A stretch of 64,000 nt of DNA from Thiothrix subterranea. GTDB taxonomy: Bacteria > Pseudomonadota > Gammaproteobacteria > Thiotrichales > Thiotrichaceae. The stretch lies in assembly GCF_030930995.1 (NCBI RefSeq), contig NZ_CP133217.1:4020001-4084000 (forward strand), given 5' to 3'. Below are positions 15,001 through 21,197 of the stretch, in pieces. Each line of letters starts with the position of its first letter. Position 1 is the first letter of the stretch. Below the pieces are notes generated by a model. The model was not told the DNA's origin and made no database searches. It saw only the letters and a program-made list of their open reading frames with translations. The position numbers were made by a program, and so were the translations under genes.

Positions 15001-15110
15001 CCAAATCTACCGATAGTGACGCTAGGCGTAGCACTTGCCAGTGCGGGAAATAGCAGGAACACGCACAACCACAGCACGCGCAGCCCAAGCAGGGATGGAG
15101 AATGAGACAT
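1..15110 (-). CDS. Giant secreted SdrD B-like repeat protein (3' end outside window)
   Basis: One frame stays open from an ATG at 15110 to the left edge: 5,036 codons with no stop, so the protein exceeds 500 kDa and its C-terminus is unseen. Residues 1-27 form a signal peptide with a hydrophobic core ending in ALASA. Residues about 28-1095 are a non-repetitive extracellular region rich in Asn, Thr and Gly; it includes a dockerin-like calcium loop, DLNGDGVINTADNE, near 14360-14410. From about residue 1100 come some 35 domains of about 113 residues, each with W.D.N.NG.QD..E.G..G..V.L, then TTD..G.Y.F, then L.PG.Y.V, which is the SdrD B-domain/Cna-B-like pattern. Such domains are calcium-stabilised surface stalks in known adhesins. 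Adhesion or sheath/matrix function is inference. No sortase or dedicated secretion system is visible in the window. The gene follows the thioredoxin terminator and probably has its own promoter in 15111-15205. Confidence 0.9.
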   Translation of the reverse strand, partial: MSHSPSLLGLRVLWLCVFLLFPALASATPSVTIGRFGPGTVDGTAPFNVLGSCADTADQRIDGEDCGEGNGVVRTQDSVSHIWSITADGYDPGAPNLKNVVLEQTITPSTNAVIQFDSLPVACTPKAGGGTTPASAIVDNGSGSWKLTCNLGEFSEGQQKSLTVNVKISGKSWNGSDYTSSQRVYSMADDGVTENATGATYADVGPIKISAQPAYDLVHSINTTHGFYNADTGVRAVKDLNGDGVINTADNEAGYYTYSLIRLAAARKTGIEAVNQPIVFKDTFKATALAESGADFPLEFYVTECRDNPSQWGGEVFGSKSYYPSFDNGSYKYHALNSGTCQLVRDTPTDPTSVAFTATLNNVDLSGTHYPTLGFGGVDYSAGPYYAADYRVQFFIPFRSIDMTDGAMDDQGSVYLSSVLSDFDPNGLSGTSNYGTDLEPGYDGAPMNGLRGNNRLGPTEYLLTIRGSFNKRNIKNVNDAVTAYTYTSPSSWHGGDGEMEPEQFYAGWVHYVNNGTKSLENPMSCDVFDNTVQRLTDRGDTGGTAGTYAYVGTYAPNGFDYRNYVVEYGHIDLTGDDPLDRNHDGTKDYDITTGRYHGDWAKARAARCDDGVPVGGWFTDPTQVPGGIDEVNATRVRLTDTAKAAGVAFDPGHEMRFVVPLKIRDKFHSGPYAGQTIPVGTVAANFGGVRADNWKAGGTATALGSWTARNYDASPETGDTDGDRVTISRIKMTLDSESLEPVAIPGNTANTLAGSQIVWKVNTAVQSTLPKPSAAENLQIIDELPPEATYNGSCTTAQAGGTPPSLVEYNTDRNGNPKPGYTRLLWNFGNVTANTIIPPRIFCTDTDPLAPNGTSVVNYAEMRADNVITALSARSDIHSIRLEQTGSIQVAKKVDMPLDDLNDDQVYTLSWANFAPAFKIDKPTIIDVLPFLSGGGDGAAAKSARTPASNFHGKLVLTAAPTITWLDGSSPTGADPFPTLGDWYYSADAPETINYNPDENAAEGTTNWCLEAAFGTASCPANFAAVTALKFVSHYDLEKDGNPRKGMTAQFTLQAGDTSDPNSANANKPGDLYTNRFAFDTTSIDPPQFLRSNNVSVQVAAYSIGDFIFADNNQNGLYDVGVDAPAPDGITVDLYDSADKKVATTTTGVVGAGRFLFEPLASGQYYIKIPAGQFQSSGKLFGWQASVVPDGATEEGNGNEAVDQHGYAAGALTSTGIRTGLITLSANPPPPGGVPTGNEPMGDNAGSITDPTGDDFSNLTLDIGLVPPPASLGDTVWNDVNQNGMQDVGEQGLSNVLVKLLDKDGVELKNLRTDSAGKYEFTNLSAGSYYVEVVRPAGYSLSAKDQGADDTSDSDMNPVDGRSALITLGFGVHDPKVDAGLFRAASIGDRVWLDANGDGVQDASETTNLANVTILLQDSAGNTLDTTDTDTNGAYLFSGLQPGNYKVKIDTTDADLVGYTLTTDNNPHSVTLAEGQAYVDADFGFVNFASVGDRVWEDRNGNGIQDDGEPGIAGVTVRLLDSTGTTVVKTTTTDASGLYLFSNVTPGNYLLEFAKPEGFSGFVTASQGADLAKNSDADVLTGRTATFTLSGGATLRDFDAGFYRAASVGDLLWFDANGNGMQDVGEPGVAGTTVTLSGTRGDGAALAAISKTTDASGVYGFDDLYPGNYTVTFSLPAGMTFTSQNQGANDAQDSDVGTDGITSAVVQSGEKNLTLDAGVRPAAVSGRVWIDNNVPNAQDDGISAEDGVVGVSVNLIDTTSGAVVATTTTGADGLYTFTGVLPGSYQVQVLEPANMGFVAQNQGGDDTKDSDVEVANGKSQVFTVSSGDTVTDLDAGIEPGRLGDRVWLDLNSNNLQDSGEPGVANVTVNLLDGSGAVVATQATDATGFYDFAAVLPGAYTVQFIAPAGMTLVTANQGTDDTLDSDPSADGKIAVTIVSGVGNQTVDAGILPAKLGDFAWLDRDADGTQGATEPPVVGMTVNLLDASGNPVNDMGGNPVTAVTDANGKYAFVVLPGTYRVSFNLPASAVFSALDQGGNDAADSDAVLATSMTPVVTLASGDENLTLDAGLAITSVSGFVIEDRNANGTQDSGETGIAGVTLTLTGTDVFGNPVAALTTTTDANGFYRFDKLAPGTYAVSETNPVNYVSSASLPGNAVGAAVVDADALTTPALGGTPSENNNFLDYRLGSIAGQVREDVDYDGELADADSGMAGVTVTLFTDPNGDGNPADGVEVATTTTNSSGAYLFNALTPGNYTVVETDFAQWQSTADTQGTNDNRIPVVLASAQASTGNDFLDAKQQGGLSGVVWTDTNTDGVRDAAETGIPSVTVKVLDSNGTVVATLITDSSGVYTAANLPPGDYRVQLDPATLPAGMQQTGDPDGLLDHQTNAEVKPAQVTSGLDFGYVGNVFLGDFVWHDLNANGIQDAGEPGLAGVTATLYLDGNGNGLAESGEQLQSVVTPATGAYAFHDLLPLDYLVNFTLPNGYVRSPQNQGADDAKDSDADANGQAAVSLKTGTNATIDAGFYQLGQLGDYVWLDADANGVQDAAEPVIAGMAVQLLDAAGAQLASTTTDANGRYVFADLPPAAYGVKFTAPAGMSFTSALQGGDTALDSDVDGGGMANATLVSGTNLLTVDAGITPAAITGRVWIDNDTPNATDDGVEAGVVGVGVNLIDTNTGNVVATTTTGADGIYRFIGVLPGDYQVQVIEPANMGFVKQDQGGDDSKDSDVTPTDGKSQVFTVTSGNTVSDIDAGIEPGALGDRVWLDSNGNNLQDSGEPGIANITVNLLDSNGAVVATQITDATGFYNFAAVLPGDYTVQFVVPAGMTLVTANQGLDDTLDSDPAADGKIAVTIVSGVGNQTVDAGIVPAKLGDYVWQDLNGNGKQDAAEPVVAGLVVNLLDKDGKPMLDVGGNAITTTTAQDGKYQFMVLPGEYRVGFSLPTGMAATTVDQGGDDAADSDADPATLMTPAVTLASAAADVTLDLGLAPATISGYVIDDANANGVQDTGERVIVGVTVTLSGKDTFGVEITETTTTDANGLYSFTVPAGQYTLKETNPADYISSGSKAGSASGASVIGMDEVMTPVAGGSTSERNDFFDYRVGSIAGQVRDDANYNGALTDTETGIPGVTMTLLLDDVEVARTATDNDGKYSFTNLQPGNYVVVETDLALWDSTADIEGANDNRVAVTLASAQHSTGNDFLDSKQKGSLSGVVWTDTDTDGVRDAEETGIPNMTVKVLDSNGSVVATLTTDNTGAYTAADLPPGNYTVQIDPATLPAGTQQTGDPDAVLDHQTTAEVMPMQVTSGLDFGYVGNVFLGDRVWHDLNANGIQDDGEPGLAGVTVMLYRDANGNAVAESDEQLHSVVTPASGAYLFPNLLPLDYLVKFTLPNGYLRSPQNQGADDGKDSDTDANGQVAVSLKTGANATIDAGFYQLAKLGDYVWLDANANGVQDAAEPLMAGVEVQLLDSAAQTLATTVTDSNGNYVFSDLTPTAYSVKFVAPTGMSFTTAKQGTDAALDSDVDSNGLATVTLSSGETQLGIDAGITPAAISGRVWIDNNTPNAQDEGIGTEAGVVGVGVNLIDVKTGKVVATTTTGADGIYRFIGVLPGDYQVQVLEPANMGFVTQDQGGDDSKDSDVTLESGKSHTFSVTSGDSITDVDAGIEPGALGDRVWLDSNGNNLQDSSEPGIANITVNLLDSNGAVVATQITDATGFYNFAAVLPGDYTVQFVVPAGMTLVTANQGLDDTLDSDPATDGKIAVTIVSGVGNQTVDAGIVPAKLGDYVWQDLNGNGKQDAAEPVVAGLVVNLLDKDGKPMLDVGGNAITTTTAQDGKYQFMVLPGEYRVGFSLPTGMAATTVDQGGDDAADSDADPATLMTPAVTLASAAADVTLDLGLAPATVSGYVIDDANANGVQDTGERVIVGVTVTLSGKDAFGVEITETTTTDANGLYSFTVPAGQYTLKETNPADYISSGSKAGSAAGASVIGMDEVMTPVAGGSTSERNDFFDYRVGSIAGQVRDDANYNGALTDTETGIPGVTMTLLLDDVEVAQTATDSQGNYLFSNLKPGNYVIVETDLALWSSTADIDATNDNRVAVTLASAQHSTGNDFLDSKQKGSLSGVVWTDTNSDGVRDGGESVLASVSVTVLDSSGNPVATLTTDGQGAYSAADLPPGTYTVNVDPASLPAGSQQTGDPDGVKDHQTLAVIKPSQNTSGLDFGYATLVALGDKVWHDLNANGVQDAEEPGLAGVMVALYRDANNNGSPDADEQVKAVLTDGTGAYLFSKLLPVDYLVTFSVPTGYERSPAKQGSNGDTDSDADANGHVKVSLVNGATLAVDAGFYQRGRLGDYVWLDANQNGLQEANEPAITGMTVNLLDSNGATVASTTTDAAGFYQFDKLIPGNYQVQWVAPQGIVFTQQDVVGDDVLDSDANSSGIAPVVLASGQTIASVDAGILPAAVSGRVWIDRNANGLDDAAEEAGVPGVRVNLLDAKTGAVVATTTTGGDGEYNFTGILPGDYLVETVQPATMVFVTPDQGDDDTRDSDVQVASGRSPSFVLNSSTSVTDVDAGIQPGELGDHVWLDQNNNGLQDAGEAGIGNVTVNLLDGSGNVVATQATDATGFYNFTGVLPGDYSVQFVLPQGAQFTASNNGSDDALDSDVDAAGKVAVTVISTVGNQTVDAGIVPATISGTVLDDRNANGVQNDDDIPVSGVVVTVTGTDVLGNPVTLETTTDTAGHYSIAVPPGTYTVTETNPSTAVSTGSEAGTQGSTVVDKDAISVTVNSGQVSANNDFLDYMPARLSGQVRDDANGNGVLSDAENGIASISVSLWLGDTLVATEMTDTNGVYVFENVQPGTYSVRETDRNGWLSTADVDGANDNTVSVTLASGDDKQGHDFLDTYPVNITGQVRDDTDRDGDLNDADTGMPGVTVTLLLDGKPVQTTTTNDNGEYSFAAVPPGDYVITTTDPSPYAPSGDVDGGQDARIAVTVFSGTAVVDQDLLYANMQGSLGDWVWLDRNNDSLQDSSEPVLAGITVVLSGKDTAGNAV
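2780..4135 (-). repeat. Recently duplicated block, copy 1 (partner 5498-6853)
   Basis: By eye this 1.36 kb block is nearly the same as the block 2,718 bases further right, with only a few differences per 100 bases. Similarity to the other superrepeats at the same relative position is clearly lower. It encodes roughly four SdrD B-like domains. Limits were judged from where identity breaks up and are approximate. Recent in-frame duplication or gene conversion is the simplest reading. Confidence 0.8.
5498..6853 (-). repeat. Recently duplicated block, copy 2 (partner 2780-4135)
   Basis: Second copy of the near-identical block inside the giant repeat gene, offset by exactly 2,718 bases (906 codons) from copy 1. 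Differences seen include synonymous third-base changes and a few substitutions, with no frame-changing indel. Such a pair is a substrate for recombination that would delete or add one 906-residue superrepeat without breaking the frame. Confidence 0.8.
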
Positions 15111-15204
15111 GAGAAACCCCAATTTTTATCGTTTTATCAGCAAGCAAGCATTAATATTTTATATATTCCTGAATAGTGTCCCACACTTTAAAGCGCGTGT
15201 GCAC

Positions 15205-15231
15205 AAAAAAGCCGGGCTAAACCCGGCTTTT
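15205..15231 (-). terminator. Rho-independent terminator after the thioredoxin gene
   Basis: Perfect 10-bp stem (15207-15216 with 15222-15231) around a 5-base loop, core GCCGGG/CCCGGC, followed on the minus strand by a run of six T. It lies 31 bases past the thioredoxin stop and separates that gene from the giant repeat gene. Confidence 0.85.
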
Positions 15232-15261
15232 CTGATAAACGGTACTAATGGAGTTTGTCAA

Positions 15262-15627
15262 TTACTGCTGTGGTTGCGCGGCAATATCCGCGTGAACTTT
15301 CGCCATATCCAACTCGCGTACCTTGGCAATCACTTGCTCCAGTTGCGGTTCGCTCAACATCCCCGCTTCTGCAAACAAGATCACCTGTTCACGGAAAATC
15401 ATCAGCGTCGGGATGGAACGAATCTGGAAATGTCCCGCCAACTCATGCTCTTCCTCAGTATTCACTTTCGCAAACACAATGTCAGTGTGGTTGTCAGACA
15501 CTTTCTCAAAAATCGGGGCGAAAGACCGGCACGGCCCACACCAAGGTGCCCAGAAATCAATGACCACGATGTCATTGGTGGTGATGGTATCTTCAAAATC
15601 CTGCGCGGTCATTTCCATAGTTGCCAT
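15262..15627 (-). CDS. trxA: Thioredoxin
   Basis: 121 residues with the thioredoxin fold signature: [16 protein letters not shown] carries the redox-active WCGPC site near residues 29-33, followed by the cis-proline motif RSIPTLMIF. It reduces disulfides in cytosolic partner proteins using electrons from thioredoxin reductase. No signal peptide. The start is supported by AGGAG seven bases upstream of the ATG. The tail past the last helix ([11 protein letters not shown]) is slightly longer than in E. coli TrxA (109 residues). A second thioredoxin elsewhere in the genome cannot be excluded, so the exact paralogue name is tentative. A strong terminator follows. Confidence 0.88.
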   Translation of the reverse strand: MATMEMTAQDFEDTITTNDIVVIDFWAPWCGPCRSFAPIFEKVSDNHTDIVFAKVNTEEEHELAGHFQIRSIPTLMIFREQVILFAEAGMLSEPQLEQVIAKVRELDMAKVHADIAAQPQQ

Positions 15628-15662
15628 CGCATCGCTCCTGTATATAACAATAAAAAATCAGG

Positions 15663-16271
15663 CTACTCCACCGGCGCATCGCCCCAACGGGGTAACAACG
15701 CATGAGAAATACCCAAATGATCCAGTACCCGCGCCACCATGAAATCAACCAATTCCTGCACGGATGTCGGGCGTTGATAAAAGCCCGGATTGGCGGGCAT
15801 GATAATAACCCCCATCCGCGCCAGTTTCAGCATGTTTTCCAGATGAATCTCAGAAAATGGGGTTTCGCGCACCACCAAAATCAGCTTTTTGCGCTCTTTC
15901 AAACACACATCCGCAGCGCGTTCAATCAAATTGCGACTGCTACCACAAGCAATAGCTGATAATGTACCCGTGGTACATGGGCAAACCACCGTGGCATCCG
16001 CCACTCCGCTGCCACTGGCAATCGGTGCAGCCCATTGTTCGCGCTCAAACACGTGCAATTGCCCCGGCGCTGCGCCATACAATTCGCTGAAATAGGTTTG
16101 AATTTCGCTGGCACGACCCGGCAAACGGTGCTCGGTTTCCATATTCACCACCACCTGCGCGGGGCGTGACAACAGCAAATACACCCTATGCCCGTGTTGC
16201 AACAAAAATTCCAGCAACCGCAAGCCGTATTGCGCACCCGATGCGCCTGTCATAATCAACGTAATGGTCAA
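15663..16271 (-). CDS. ubiX: Flavin prenyltransferase UbiX
   Basis: 202 residues, typical UbiX/Pad1 length. The N-terminus has the flavin-binding Rossmann motif IMTGASGAQYGLRLLE, followed by VVCPCTTGTLSAIACG and the C-terminal phosphate-binding region MPANPGFYQRPTSV. UbiX attaches dimethylallyl phosphate to FMN to make the prenylated flavin needed by the UbiD decarboxylase of ubiquinone synthesis. It starts 10 bases after the mpl stop, so the two are probably cotranscribed; mpl-ubiX adjacency is common in gammaproteobacteria. Confidence 0.93.
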   Translation of the reverse strand: MTITLIMTGASGAQYGLRLLEFLLQHGHRVYLLLSRPAQVVVNMETEHRLPGRASEIQTYFSELYGAAPGQLHVFEREQWAAPIASGSGVADATVVCPCTTGTLSAIACGSSRNLIERAADVCLKERKKLILVVRETPFSEIHLENMLKLARMGVIIMPANPGFYQRPTSVQELVDFMVARVLDHLGISHALLPRWGDAPVE

Positions 16272-16281
16272 AAGCGTTCTC

Positions 16282-17577
16282 TTAACTTGCCAACAAGGTT
16301 AACAGCTTGTCATGAATTCCACCGAAACCGCCATTACTCATAACCAGAACATGGTCTCCCGCTTGTGCCAATTGCGCCACGGTTGCTGCCAAGGCATCAA
16401 TATCATCCCATTCCGGCAACTGATAGATAAACGCATAATCCGCCACTTGCAAAGCAGCAGCTACCGCCGCCCCATGTGTCCCCATGCGCATGGTGTTGGA
16501 ACGCGGTTCCAGCAACGCAATAATTCGCGCCTTACCCACTTTCGCCCGCAAACCCGCCAAGGTCGTGGTAATCGCCGTCGGGTGGTGCGCGAAATCGTCG
16601 TAAACCGTCACGCCACGCACCGTACCGCGCACTTGCATCCGTCGCTTCACCCCTTGGAATTCCGCCAAACCCGCAATCGCATGTTCCGCTGGAACGCCCG
16701 CATGACGCGCCGCCGCAATCGCCGCCAACGCATTATTCACATTGTGTTCGCCCAACAAATCCCAACGCACCACGCCTTGTTCCACCCCTTGGCAAAACAC
16801 GCGGAATTCGCTGCCATCGGCTTGCAAATAGTCCGCCCGCCAATCGCCATCCGCAAACGTTTCCACCGGCGTCCAGCACCCCATCGCCAGCGTGTCGCTC
16901 AGATTCGCATCCTGCGCATTCACCACCGCCAAACCACTGCTCGGCACGGTACGCATTAAATGGTGAAATTGGGTTTTAATCGCCTGTACATCGGGGAAAA
17001 TATCGGCGTGATCGTATTCCAGATTATTCAGAATCACGGTACGCGGGTGGTAATGCACAAACTTAGAACGCTTGTCGAAAAACGCGGTATCGTATTCATC
17101 GGCTTCCACCACGAAAAACGGCGAATCCCCCAAACGCGCCGACACGCCGAAATTTTGCGGCACACCACCGATGAGAAACCCCGGTTTCAAGCCCGCGTAT
17201 TCCAGAACCCATGCCAGCATACTCGCCGTGGTGGTTTTGCCGTGCGTACCCGCCACCGCCAACACCCAACGTTCCCGCAGGATATTTTCACCCAACCATT
17301 GCGGGCCAGACGTATACGGCAGATTGTGATCCAGCAGATGCTCCACCACATCCAAACCACGCCTCATCACATTGCCCACCACAATGGCATCGGCATCAGC
17401 GGGGAAATCCTGCGCGTGATAACCTTGCAGAATATCAACGCCCTGCTCTGCCAGCATCGTGCTCATGGGTGGATAAACATTGGTATCAGCCCCCGTCACC
17501 TCATGCCCTTGTGCGCGTGCCAACAACGCGATGCCGCCCATAAATGTACCGCAAATGCCCAAAATGTGAATTTTCAT
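16282..17577 (-). CDS. mpl: UDP-MurNAc:tripeptide ligase (murein recycling), Mpl
   Basis: 431 residues of the Mur ligase family, starting MKIHILGICGTFMGG, the variant glycine motif that separates Mpl from MurC. The ATP site is [12 protein letters not shown], with VVEADEYDTAFFD and the C-terminal Mur domain containing LLEPRSNTMRMG. Mpl joins the recycled tripeptide L-Ala-gamma-D-Glu-meso-Dap directly to UDP-MurNAc, returning wall fragments to precursor synthesis. This fits the meso-Dap type MurE encoded at 51507-53018. It sits just upstream of ubiX on the same strand. Confidence 0.93.
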   Translation of the reverse strand: MKIHILGICGTFMGGIALLARAQGHEVTGADTNVYPPMSTMLAEQGVDILQGYHAQDFPADADAIVVGNVMRRGLDVVEHLLDHNLPYTSGPQWLGENILRERWVLAVAGTHGKTTTASMLAWVLEYAGLKPGFLIGGVPQNFGVSARLGDSPFFVVEADEYDTAFFDKRSKFVHYHPRTVILNNLEYDHADIFPDVQAIKTQFHHLMRTVPSSGLAVVNAQDANLSDTLAMGCWTPVETFADGDWRADYLQADGSEFRVFCQGVEQGVVRWDLLGEHNVNNALAAIAAARHAGVPAEHAIAGLAEFQGVKRRMQVRGTVRGVTVYDDFAHHPTAITTTLAGLRAKVGKARIIALLEPRSNTMRMGTHGAAVAAALQVADYAFIYQLPEWDDIDALAATVAQLAQAGDHVLVMSNGGFGGIHDKLLTLLAS

Positions 17578-17592
17578 GCGTATTTATTAACC

Positions 17593-19419
17593 TTAACTCA
17601 TGTGATTGCGCACAGCTTCTTCCAAAGGAATCGGTTTGGAAATGCCGTAACCTTGCCCGTAGTCTACACCAATCTCACGCAATATCTGAATGACGCGCTC
17701 ATTTTCGACGTACTCCGCAATCACCTGCAAACCCATCAAATGTCCAACCTGATTGACTGATTGCACCATGGCGTGCGCCACGTCATCGTGGGCAATATCT
17801 TTAATAAAACTGCCATCAATTTTTAAATAATCCACTGGCAAGGACTTTAAATACCCGAATGAACTTACCCCAGTACCGAAATCATCCAACGAAAAACTGC
17901 ACCCTAAATTTTTCAAGGTTTGAATAAAATGTTGCGCCAATTCAAGGTTATGAATAGCCACCCGCTCGGTAATTTCAAAGCACAACATCGCTGGGCTAAT
18001 CTCTGCTGCTTGAATCTCTTCTAGCACAAACTTGAGAAAATCCGGCTCATCCAAACTCTGCCCGGATAAATTCACCGCGAATACCGGACGCGGCACTTTC
18101 TGCGTCACTTCGCGCAAGGTTTGCAATAATTTGCGCACGACCCAGCGATCCAAACGCGGCATCATCGAATAATATTCAGCCGCAGGAATGAATTCATCCG
18201 GTGATACCGGCTGATTGCTTTCGTCATACAAACGAATCAGCACTTCATAATGGCAAAAGGGTTTTTTAAAACCCACCGGATTTAACGGGTGAATCGGCTG
18301 CGCCACCAGCTTGAAATTACTGGCATCGATAGCCTTTTTCAGCCTGCCGATCCAGACCATATTGCCACGATGTTTAGTCACTTCCTGATCGTTGGGTTTG
18401 AAAATATGAATACGGTTGCCACCTTTGGCTTTAGCGACACGGCACGCCGCATCCGCTTCCGCCAAAATTCGATTAGGGGTTTTCAAACCTTTATAAAGCG
18501 GTACAAATGCAATACTCGCCGTAACTTTCTGGCGCATCTTATTCCAATCAAAATCGTATTGTTCCAATTTAATACGAATCTGCTCCGCCGCCCGAATCGC
18601 GACAGAAGGCTCGATTTCCTGAAACAAAATCCCAAACTCATCGCCGCCCAAACGCGCTAACACATCACGCCGCGCATCAATTTCTTCTTTTAACATTCGC
18701 GAAATGCGCTCAATCAACGCATCTCCCGCTGTGTGTCCCATTGCATCATTGACCAGTTTGAATTGATCCATTGAAATCAAGCAGAATGAATGTTTCACCC
18801 CGTGTTGCCGCACTTGATCAATCGCCACCTTCAAACGCAACTCAAAGCTTTTACGATTCAATAACAATGTTTGTTGGTCGTGCGTTTCCACGTGATCCAG
18901 ACGCAATTGCATTGCGTGCAGCTCAGTCTGGTCACGAATTAGCAACATGTAACAAGGTTTGTCATTGCCCTCAAACAACACTGGCTGCACTGTATAGGTA
19001 ACTTGTATATCATTTAAGCTAGTGGTATTTAGCAATGCATAACGCAATAAAGGACGATCATTTGATTTCGCCGTATCCAACCAACTGACCGGATTGCGCG
19101 TCAAGGGATCAACCAACGTAAACAGTTCACCGTAATGTTTGCCACGCGCACTACGGAGTTTATAATTTAGAATTCTTTCAGCCGCCGGATTAACGAAATC
19201 CACCACGCCATTGCTATCCACCAATACGGCAGATTCTTGCACGTCAGACAAAGAAGACACCAGCATATTTTGCTGAGCCAAATGCAATTGAGTGTTGGAC
19301 TGACGCCGCACAACAAACCACCACCACGCCAAAGCAGCCGCTATACCAAAAGTAAGCAACCCGCCTAAAATGACAGTGTGAGATGCAAAATCAACAAAAT
19401 CGGCCACAAAAGCCCCCAC
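17593..19419 (-). CDS. Membrane-anchored PAS-GGDEF-EAL cyclic-di-GMP protein
   Basis: 608 residues. One transmembrane helix (about 16-38), a PAS domain (about 55-165), a GGDEF domain with intact GGDEF at 258-262, and an EAL domain whose signature reads EVL at 392-394. The EAL catalytic set looks present: NLSGQS, CFEITERV, LDDFGTGVSS, VIAEYVENE and QGYGISKP. Both synthesis and breakdown of cyclic-di-GMP are therefore possible. The RxxD inhibitory site before GGDEF appears lost, with Ala in the Arg position. The listed first codon is GTG. A GTG four codons in (19407) has a better-spaced G-rich Shine-Dalgarno and may be the real start. The sensed signal is unknown. Confidence 0.88.
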   Translation of the reverse strand: MGAFVADFVDFASHTVILGGLLTFGIAAALAWWWFVVRRQSNTQLHLAQQNMLVSSLSDVQESAVLVDSNGVVDFVNPAAERILNYKLRSARGKHYGELFTLVDPLTRNPVSWLDTAKSNDRPLLRYALLNTTSLNDIQVTYTVQPVLFEGNDKPCYMLLIRDQTELHAMQLRLDHVETHDQQTLLLNRKSFELRLKVAIDQVRQHGVKHSFCLISMDQFKLVNDAMGHTAGDALIERISRMLKEEIDARRDVLARLGGDEFGILFQEIEPSVAIRAAEQIRIKLEQYDFDWNKMRQKVTASIAFVPLYKGLKTPNRILAEADAACRVAKAKGGNRIHIFKPNDQEVTKHRGNMVWIGRLKKAIDASNFKLVAQPIHPLNPVGFKKPFCHYEVLIRLYDESNQPVSPDEFIPAAEYYSMMPRLDRWVVRKLLQTLREVTQKVPRPVFAVNLSGQSLDEPDFLKFVLEEIQAAEISPAMLCFEITERVAIHNLELAQHFIQTLKNLGCSFSLDDFGTGVSSFGYLKSLPVDYLKIDGSFIKDIAHDDVAHAMVQSVNQVGHLMGLQVIAEYVENERVIQILREIGVDYGQGYGISKPIPLEEAVRNHMS

Positions 19420-19517
19420 CTACTATAGCGTATTTATTTTATAAAAATTATTCACAGTCGATAGTAGGCTCAAACCGTGATTATGTACAGTGTTCAGCGA
19501 CGAAGCGTAGACGCAAC

Positions 19518-19551
19518 AAAGCCGACAGACTTATTCAGTACTGTCGGCTTT
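19518..19551 (-). terminator. Terminator after rplS
   Basis: An 11-bp perfect stem (19518-19528 with 19541-19551, core GCCGACAG/CTGTCGGC) with a 12-base loop lies 25 bases past the rplS stop. The T-run on the minus strand is short (TTTGTT). It most likely ends the rpsP-rimM-trmD-rplS transcript. Confidence 0.7.
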
Positions 19552-19575
19552 GTAATCGGCATACGCCACGTATGC

Positions 19576-19920
19576 TTAGAGCTTTTCTTTGATACGCGCA
19601 GATTTACCGGTCAGACCACGCAGGTAGTACAACTTCGCACGGCGTACATCGCCTTTACGCTTCACAACGATACCGGCAATGCCATTGCTGTATGTTTGGA
19701 ATACGCGCTCGACGCCTTCACCGTAAGACATTTTACGCACAGTGAAAGCAGAGTTCAGACCACGATTTTTCTTCGCAATCACCACACCTTCATAAGCCTG
19801 TAGGCGTTCTTTGTCGCCGTCCTTAACACGCACGCTGACAATAACGGTATCGCCGGGGTTAAAATCCGGGATTACCTTCGTCATCTGCTCTTGTTCAAGT
19901 TGTTGAATAATCGTATTCAT
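19576..19920 (-). CDS. rplS: 50S ribosomal protein L19
   Basis: 114 residues, matching the usual L19 length of about 115. Contains [20 protein letters not shown], the conserved [23 protein letters not shown] block, and [19 protein letters not shown] at the end. L19 sits at the 30S-50S interface. Last gene of the operon rpsP-rimM-trmD-rplS, a gene order conserved across proteobacteria; a terminator follows. Confidence 0.97.
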   Translation of the reverse strand: MNTIIQQLEQEQMTKVIPDFNPGDTVIVSVRVKDGDKERLQAYEGVVIAKKNRGLNSAFTVRKMSYGEGVERVFQTYSNGIAGIVVKRKGDVRRAKLYYLRGLTGKSARIKEKL

Positions 19921-19929
19921 GATAATCCT

Positions 19930-20685
19930 CTAATGCAGCTCTTCACTGCTTTCAAACTCGTTTATATACTCGTTCAGCAACACACGCTCACTGTCGGTCA
20001 ACTGTCGTGCCTGTAACAATTCCGGCCTGCGTCGCCATGTTTTTCCCAGCGCTTGTTTTTTGCGCCAACGGGCAATCTGGGCATGATTACCGCTTTTCAG
20101 TACGGCGGGTAATGCCAGCCCTTCCAATTCTTCCGGGCGGGTATAGTGCGGGCAATCCAGTAATCCATCAAAAAAGGAATCCTGAGCTGCCGACTCGTTA
20201 TGCCCCAATGTACCCGGTAATAAGCGGGTCACTGCATCAATCAGCACCATGGCTCCCAGCTCACCGCCGCTCAGCACATAGTCACCAATTGAACATTCCA
20301 TATCCACTTCCAAGCGAATAACACGCTCATCAATGCCTTCGTAGCGTCCGCATAACAGAATTAAACCCTGTTCTGCTGCCAGCGCGTTAACCACCGTTTG
20401 GTTGAGCGTAACACCCTGAGGACTCAGATAAACCACTTTACCCGGATTGACTTGACGCGCATCACGAATCGCCTGTAACAGACAATCGCCCTTCATCACC
20501 ATACCAGGGCCGCCGCCGTAAGGACGGTCATCCACCGTGCGGTGTACATCCGTTGCGTAATCACGCGGGTTCCACTGTTTCAGTGAAATAATCCCACGCT
20601 CTGCTGCCCGACCTGTCACACCGCTGCTCGTCACCGCTTCAACCAATTCAGGAAACAACGTAATGACATCAAACCGCATAGGCAT
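19930..20685 (-). CDS. trmD: tRNA (guanine-37-N1) methyltransferase TrmD
   Basis: About 251 residues of the SPOUT family. N-terminus [12 protein letters not shown]; trefoil-knot SAM-binding region with [13 protein letters not shown] and [12 protein letters not shown]. It methylates G37 of tRNAs with a G36pG37 sequence, preventing +1 frameshifts. An ATG further upstream (20703) is in frame, but the ATG at 20685 shares its A with the last base of the rimM stop (TAATG), which points to coupled translation. A third ATG at 20679 would give the shortest form. Its partners in the operon are ribosome components and a ribosome maturation factor. Confidence 0.95.
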   Translation of the reverse strand: MPMRFDVITLFPELVEAVTSSGVTGRAAERGIISLKQWNPRDYATDVHRTVDDRPYGGGPGMVMKGDCLLQAIRDARQVNPGKVVYLSPQGVTLNQTVVNALAAEQGLILLCGRYEGIDERVIRLEVDMECSIGDYVLSGGELGAMVLIDAVTRLLPGTLGHNESAAQDSFFDGLLDCPHYTRPEELEGLALPAVLKSGNHAQIARWRKKQALGKTWRRRPELLQARQLTDSERVLLNEYINEFESSEELH

Positions 20686-21191
20686 TAAAAGTCTGGATCC
20701 CAATCCACCACAATGCGTTTTTCATCCAAGGAAACCGCTTGAATAAATGTACCCAGCACCCAAGGCAATAAACGTTCCCGCTCACCTTGAACCACTAACA
20801 CATCATTCGCGCCGGTTTCAAACAAATGATCCACGGTTCCTAGCAACACGCCATTGACCGTGACAACTTCCATGCCGATTAAATCAGCCCAGTAGTATTC
20901 ATCGGCATCCAATGGCAGCAAGCGGCTACGCGGTACACCAATCTCACAACCCACTAGCTTTTCAGCTTGATTACGGTCGATCACCCCTTCCAGTTGCGCG
21001 ACAATGCCTTTGCCTTGAATTTGCCCATTGAGCAATTTGCAAGGCTGCCACTCACCGGCTACTTTCAGAGACCAAGGGGCGTACCCTAAAATCCCGTCCA
21101 GTTGATGGGTATGCGAATAGACTTTGACCCAACCTTTAATGCCAAACGCGGCAGAAATTTTGCCGAGTGTCACCATATCCGGCTGGGACAT
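20685..21191 (-). CDS. rimM: 16S rRNA processing protein RimM
   Basis: 168 residues. N-terminal beta-barrel with [18 protein letters not shown], then a PRC-barrel with [19 protein letters not shown] and a tail ending [10 protein letters not shown]. RimM binds S19 in the 30S head and helps late assembly. It lies six bases after the rpsP stop and overlaps the trmD start by one base. Confidence 0.95.
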   Translation of the reverse strand: MSQPDMVTLGKISAAFGIKGWVKVYSHTHQLDGILGYAPWSLKVAGEWQPCKLLNGQIQGKGIVAQLEGVIDRNQAEKLVGCEIGVPRSRLLPLDADEYYWADLIGMEVVTVNGVLLGTVDHLFETGANDVLVVQGERERLLPWVLGTFIQAVSLDEKRIVVDWDPDF

Positions 21192-21197
21192 AATAGC

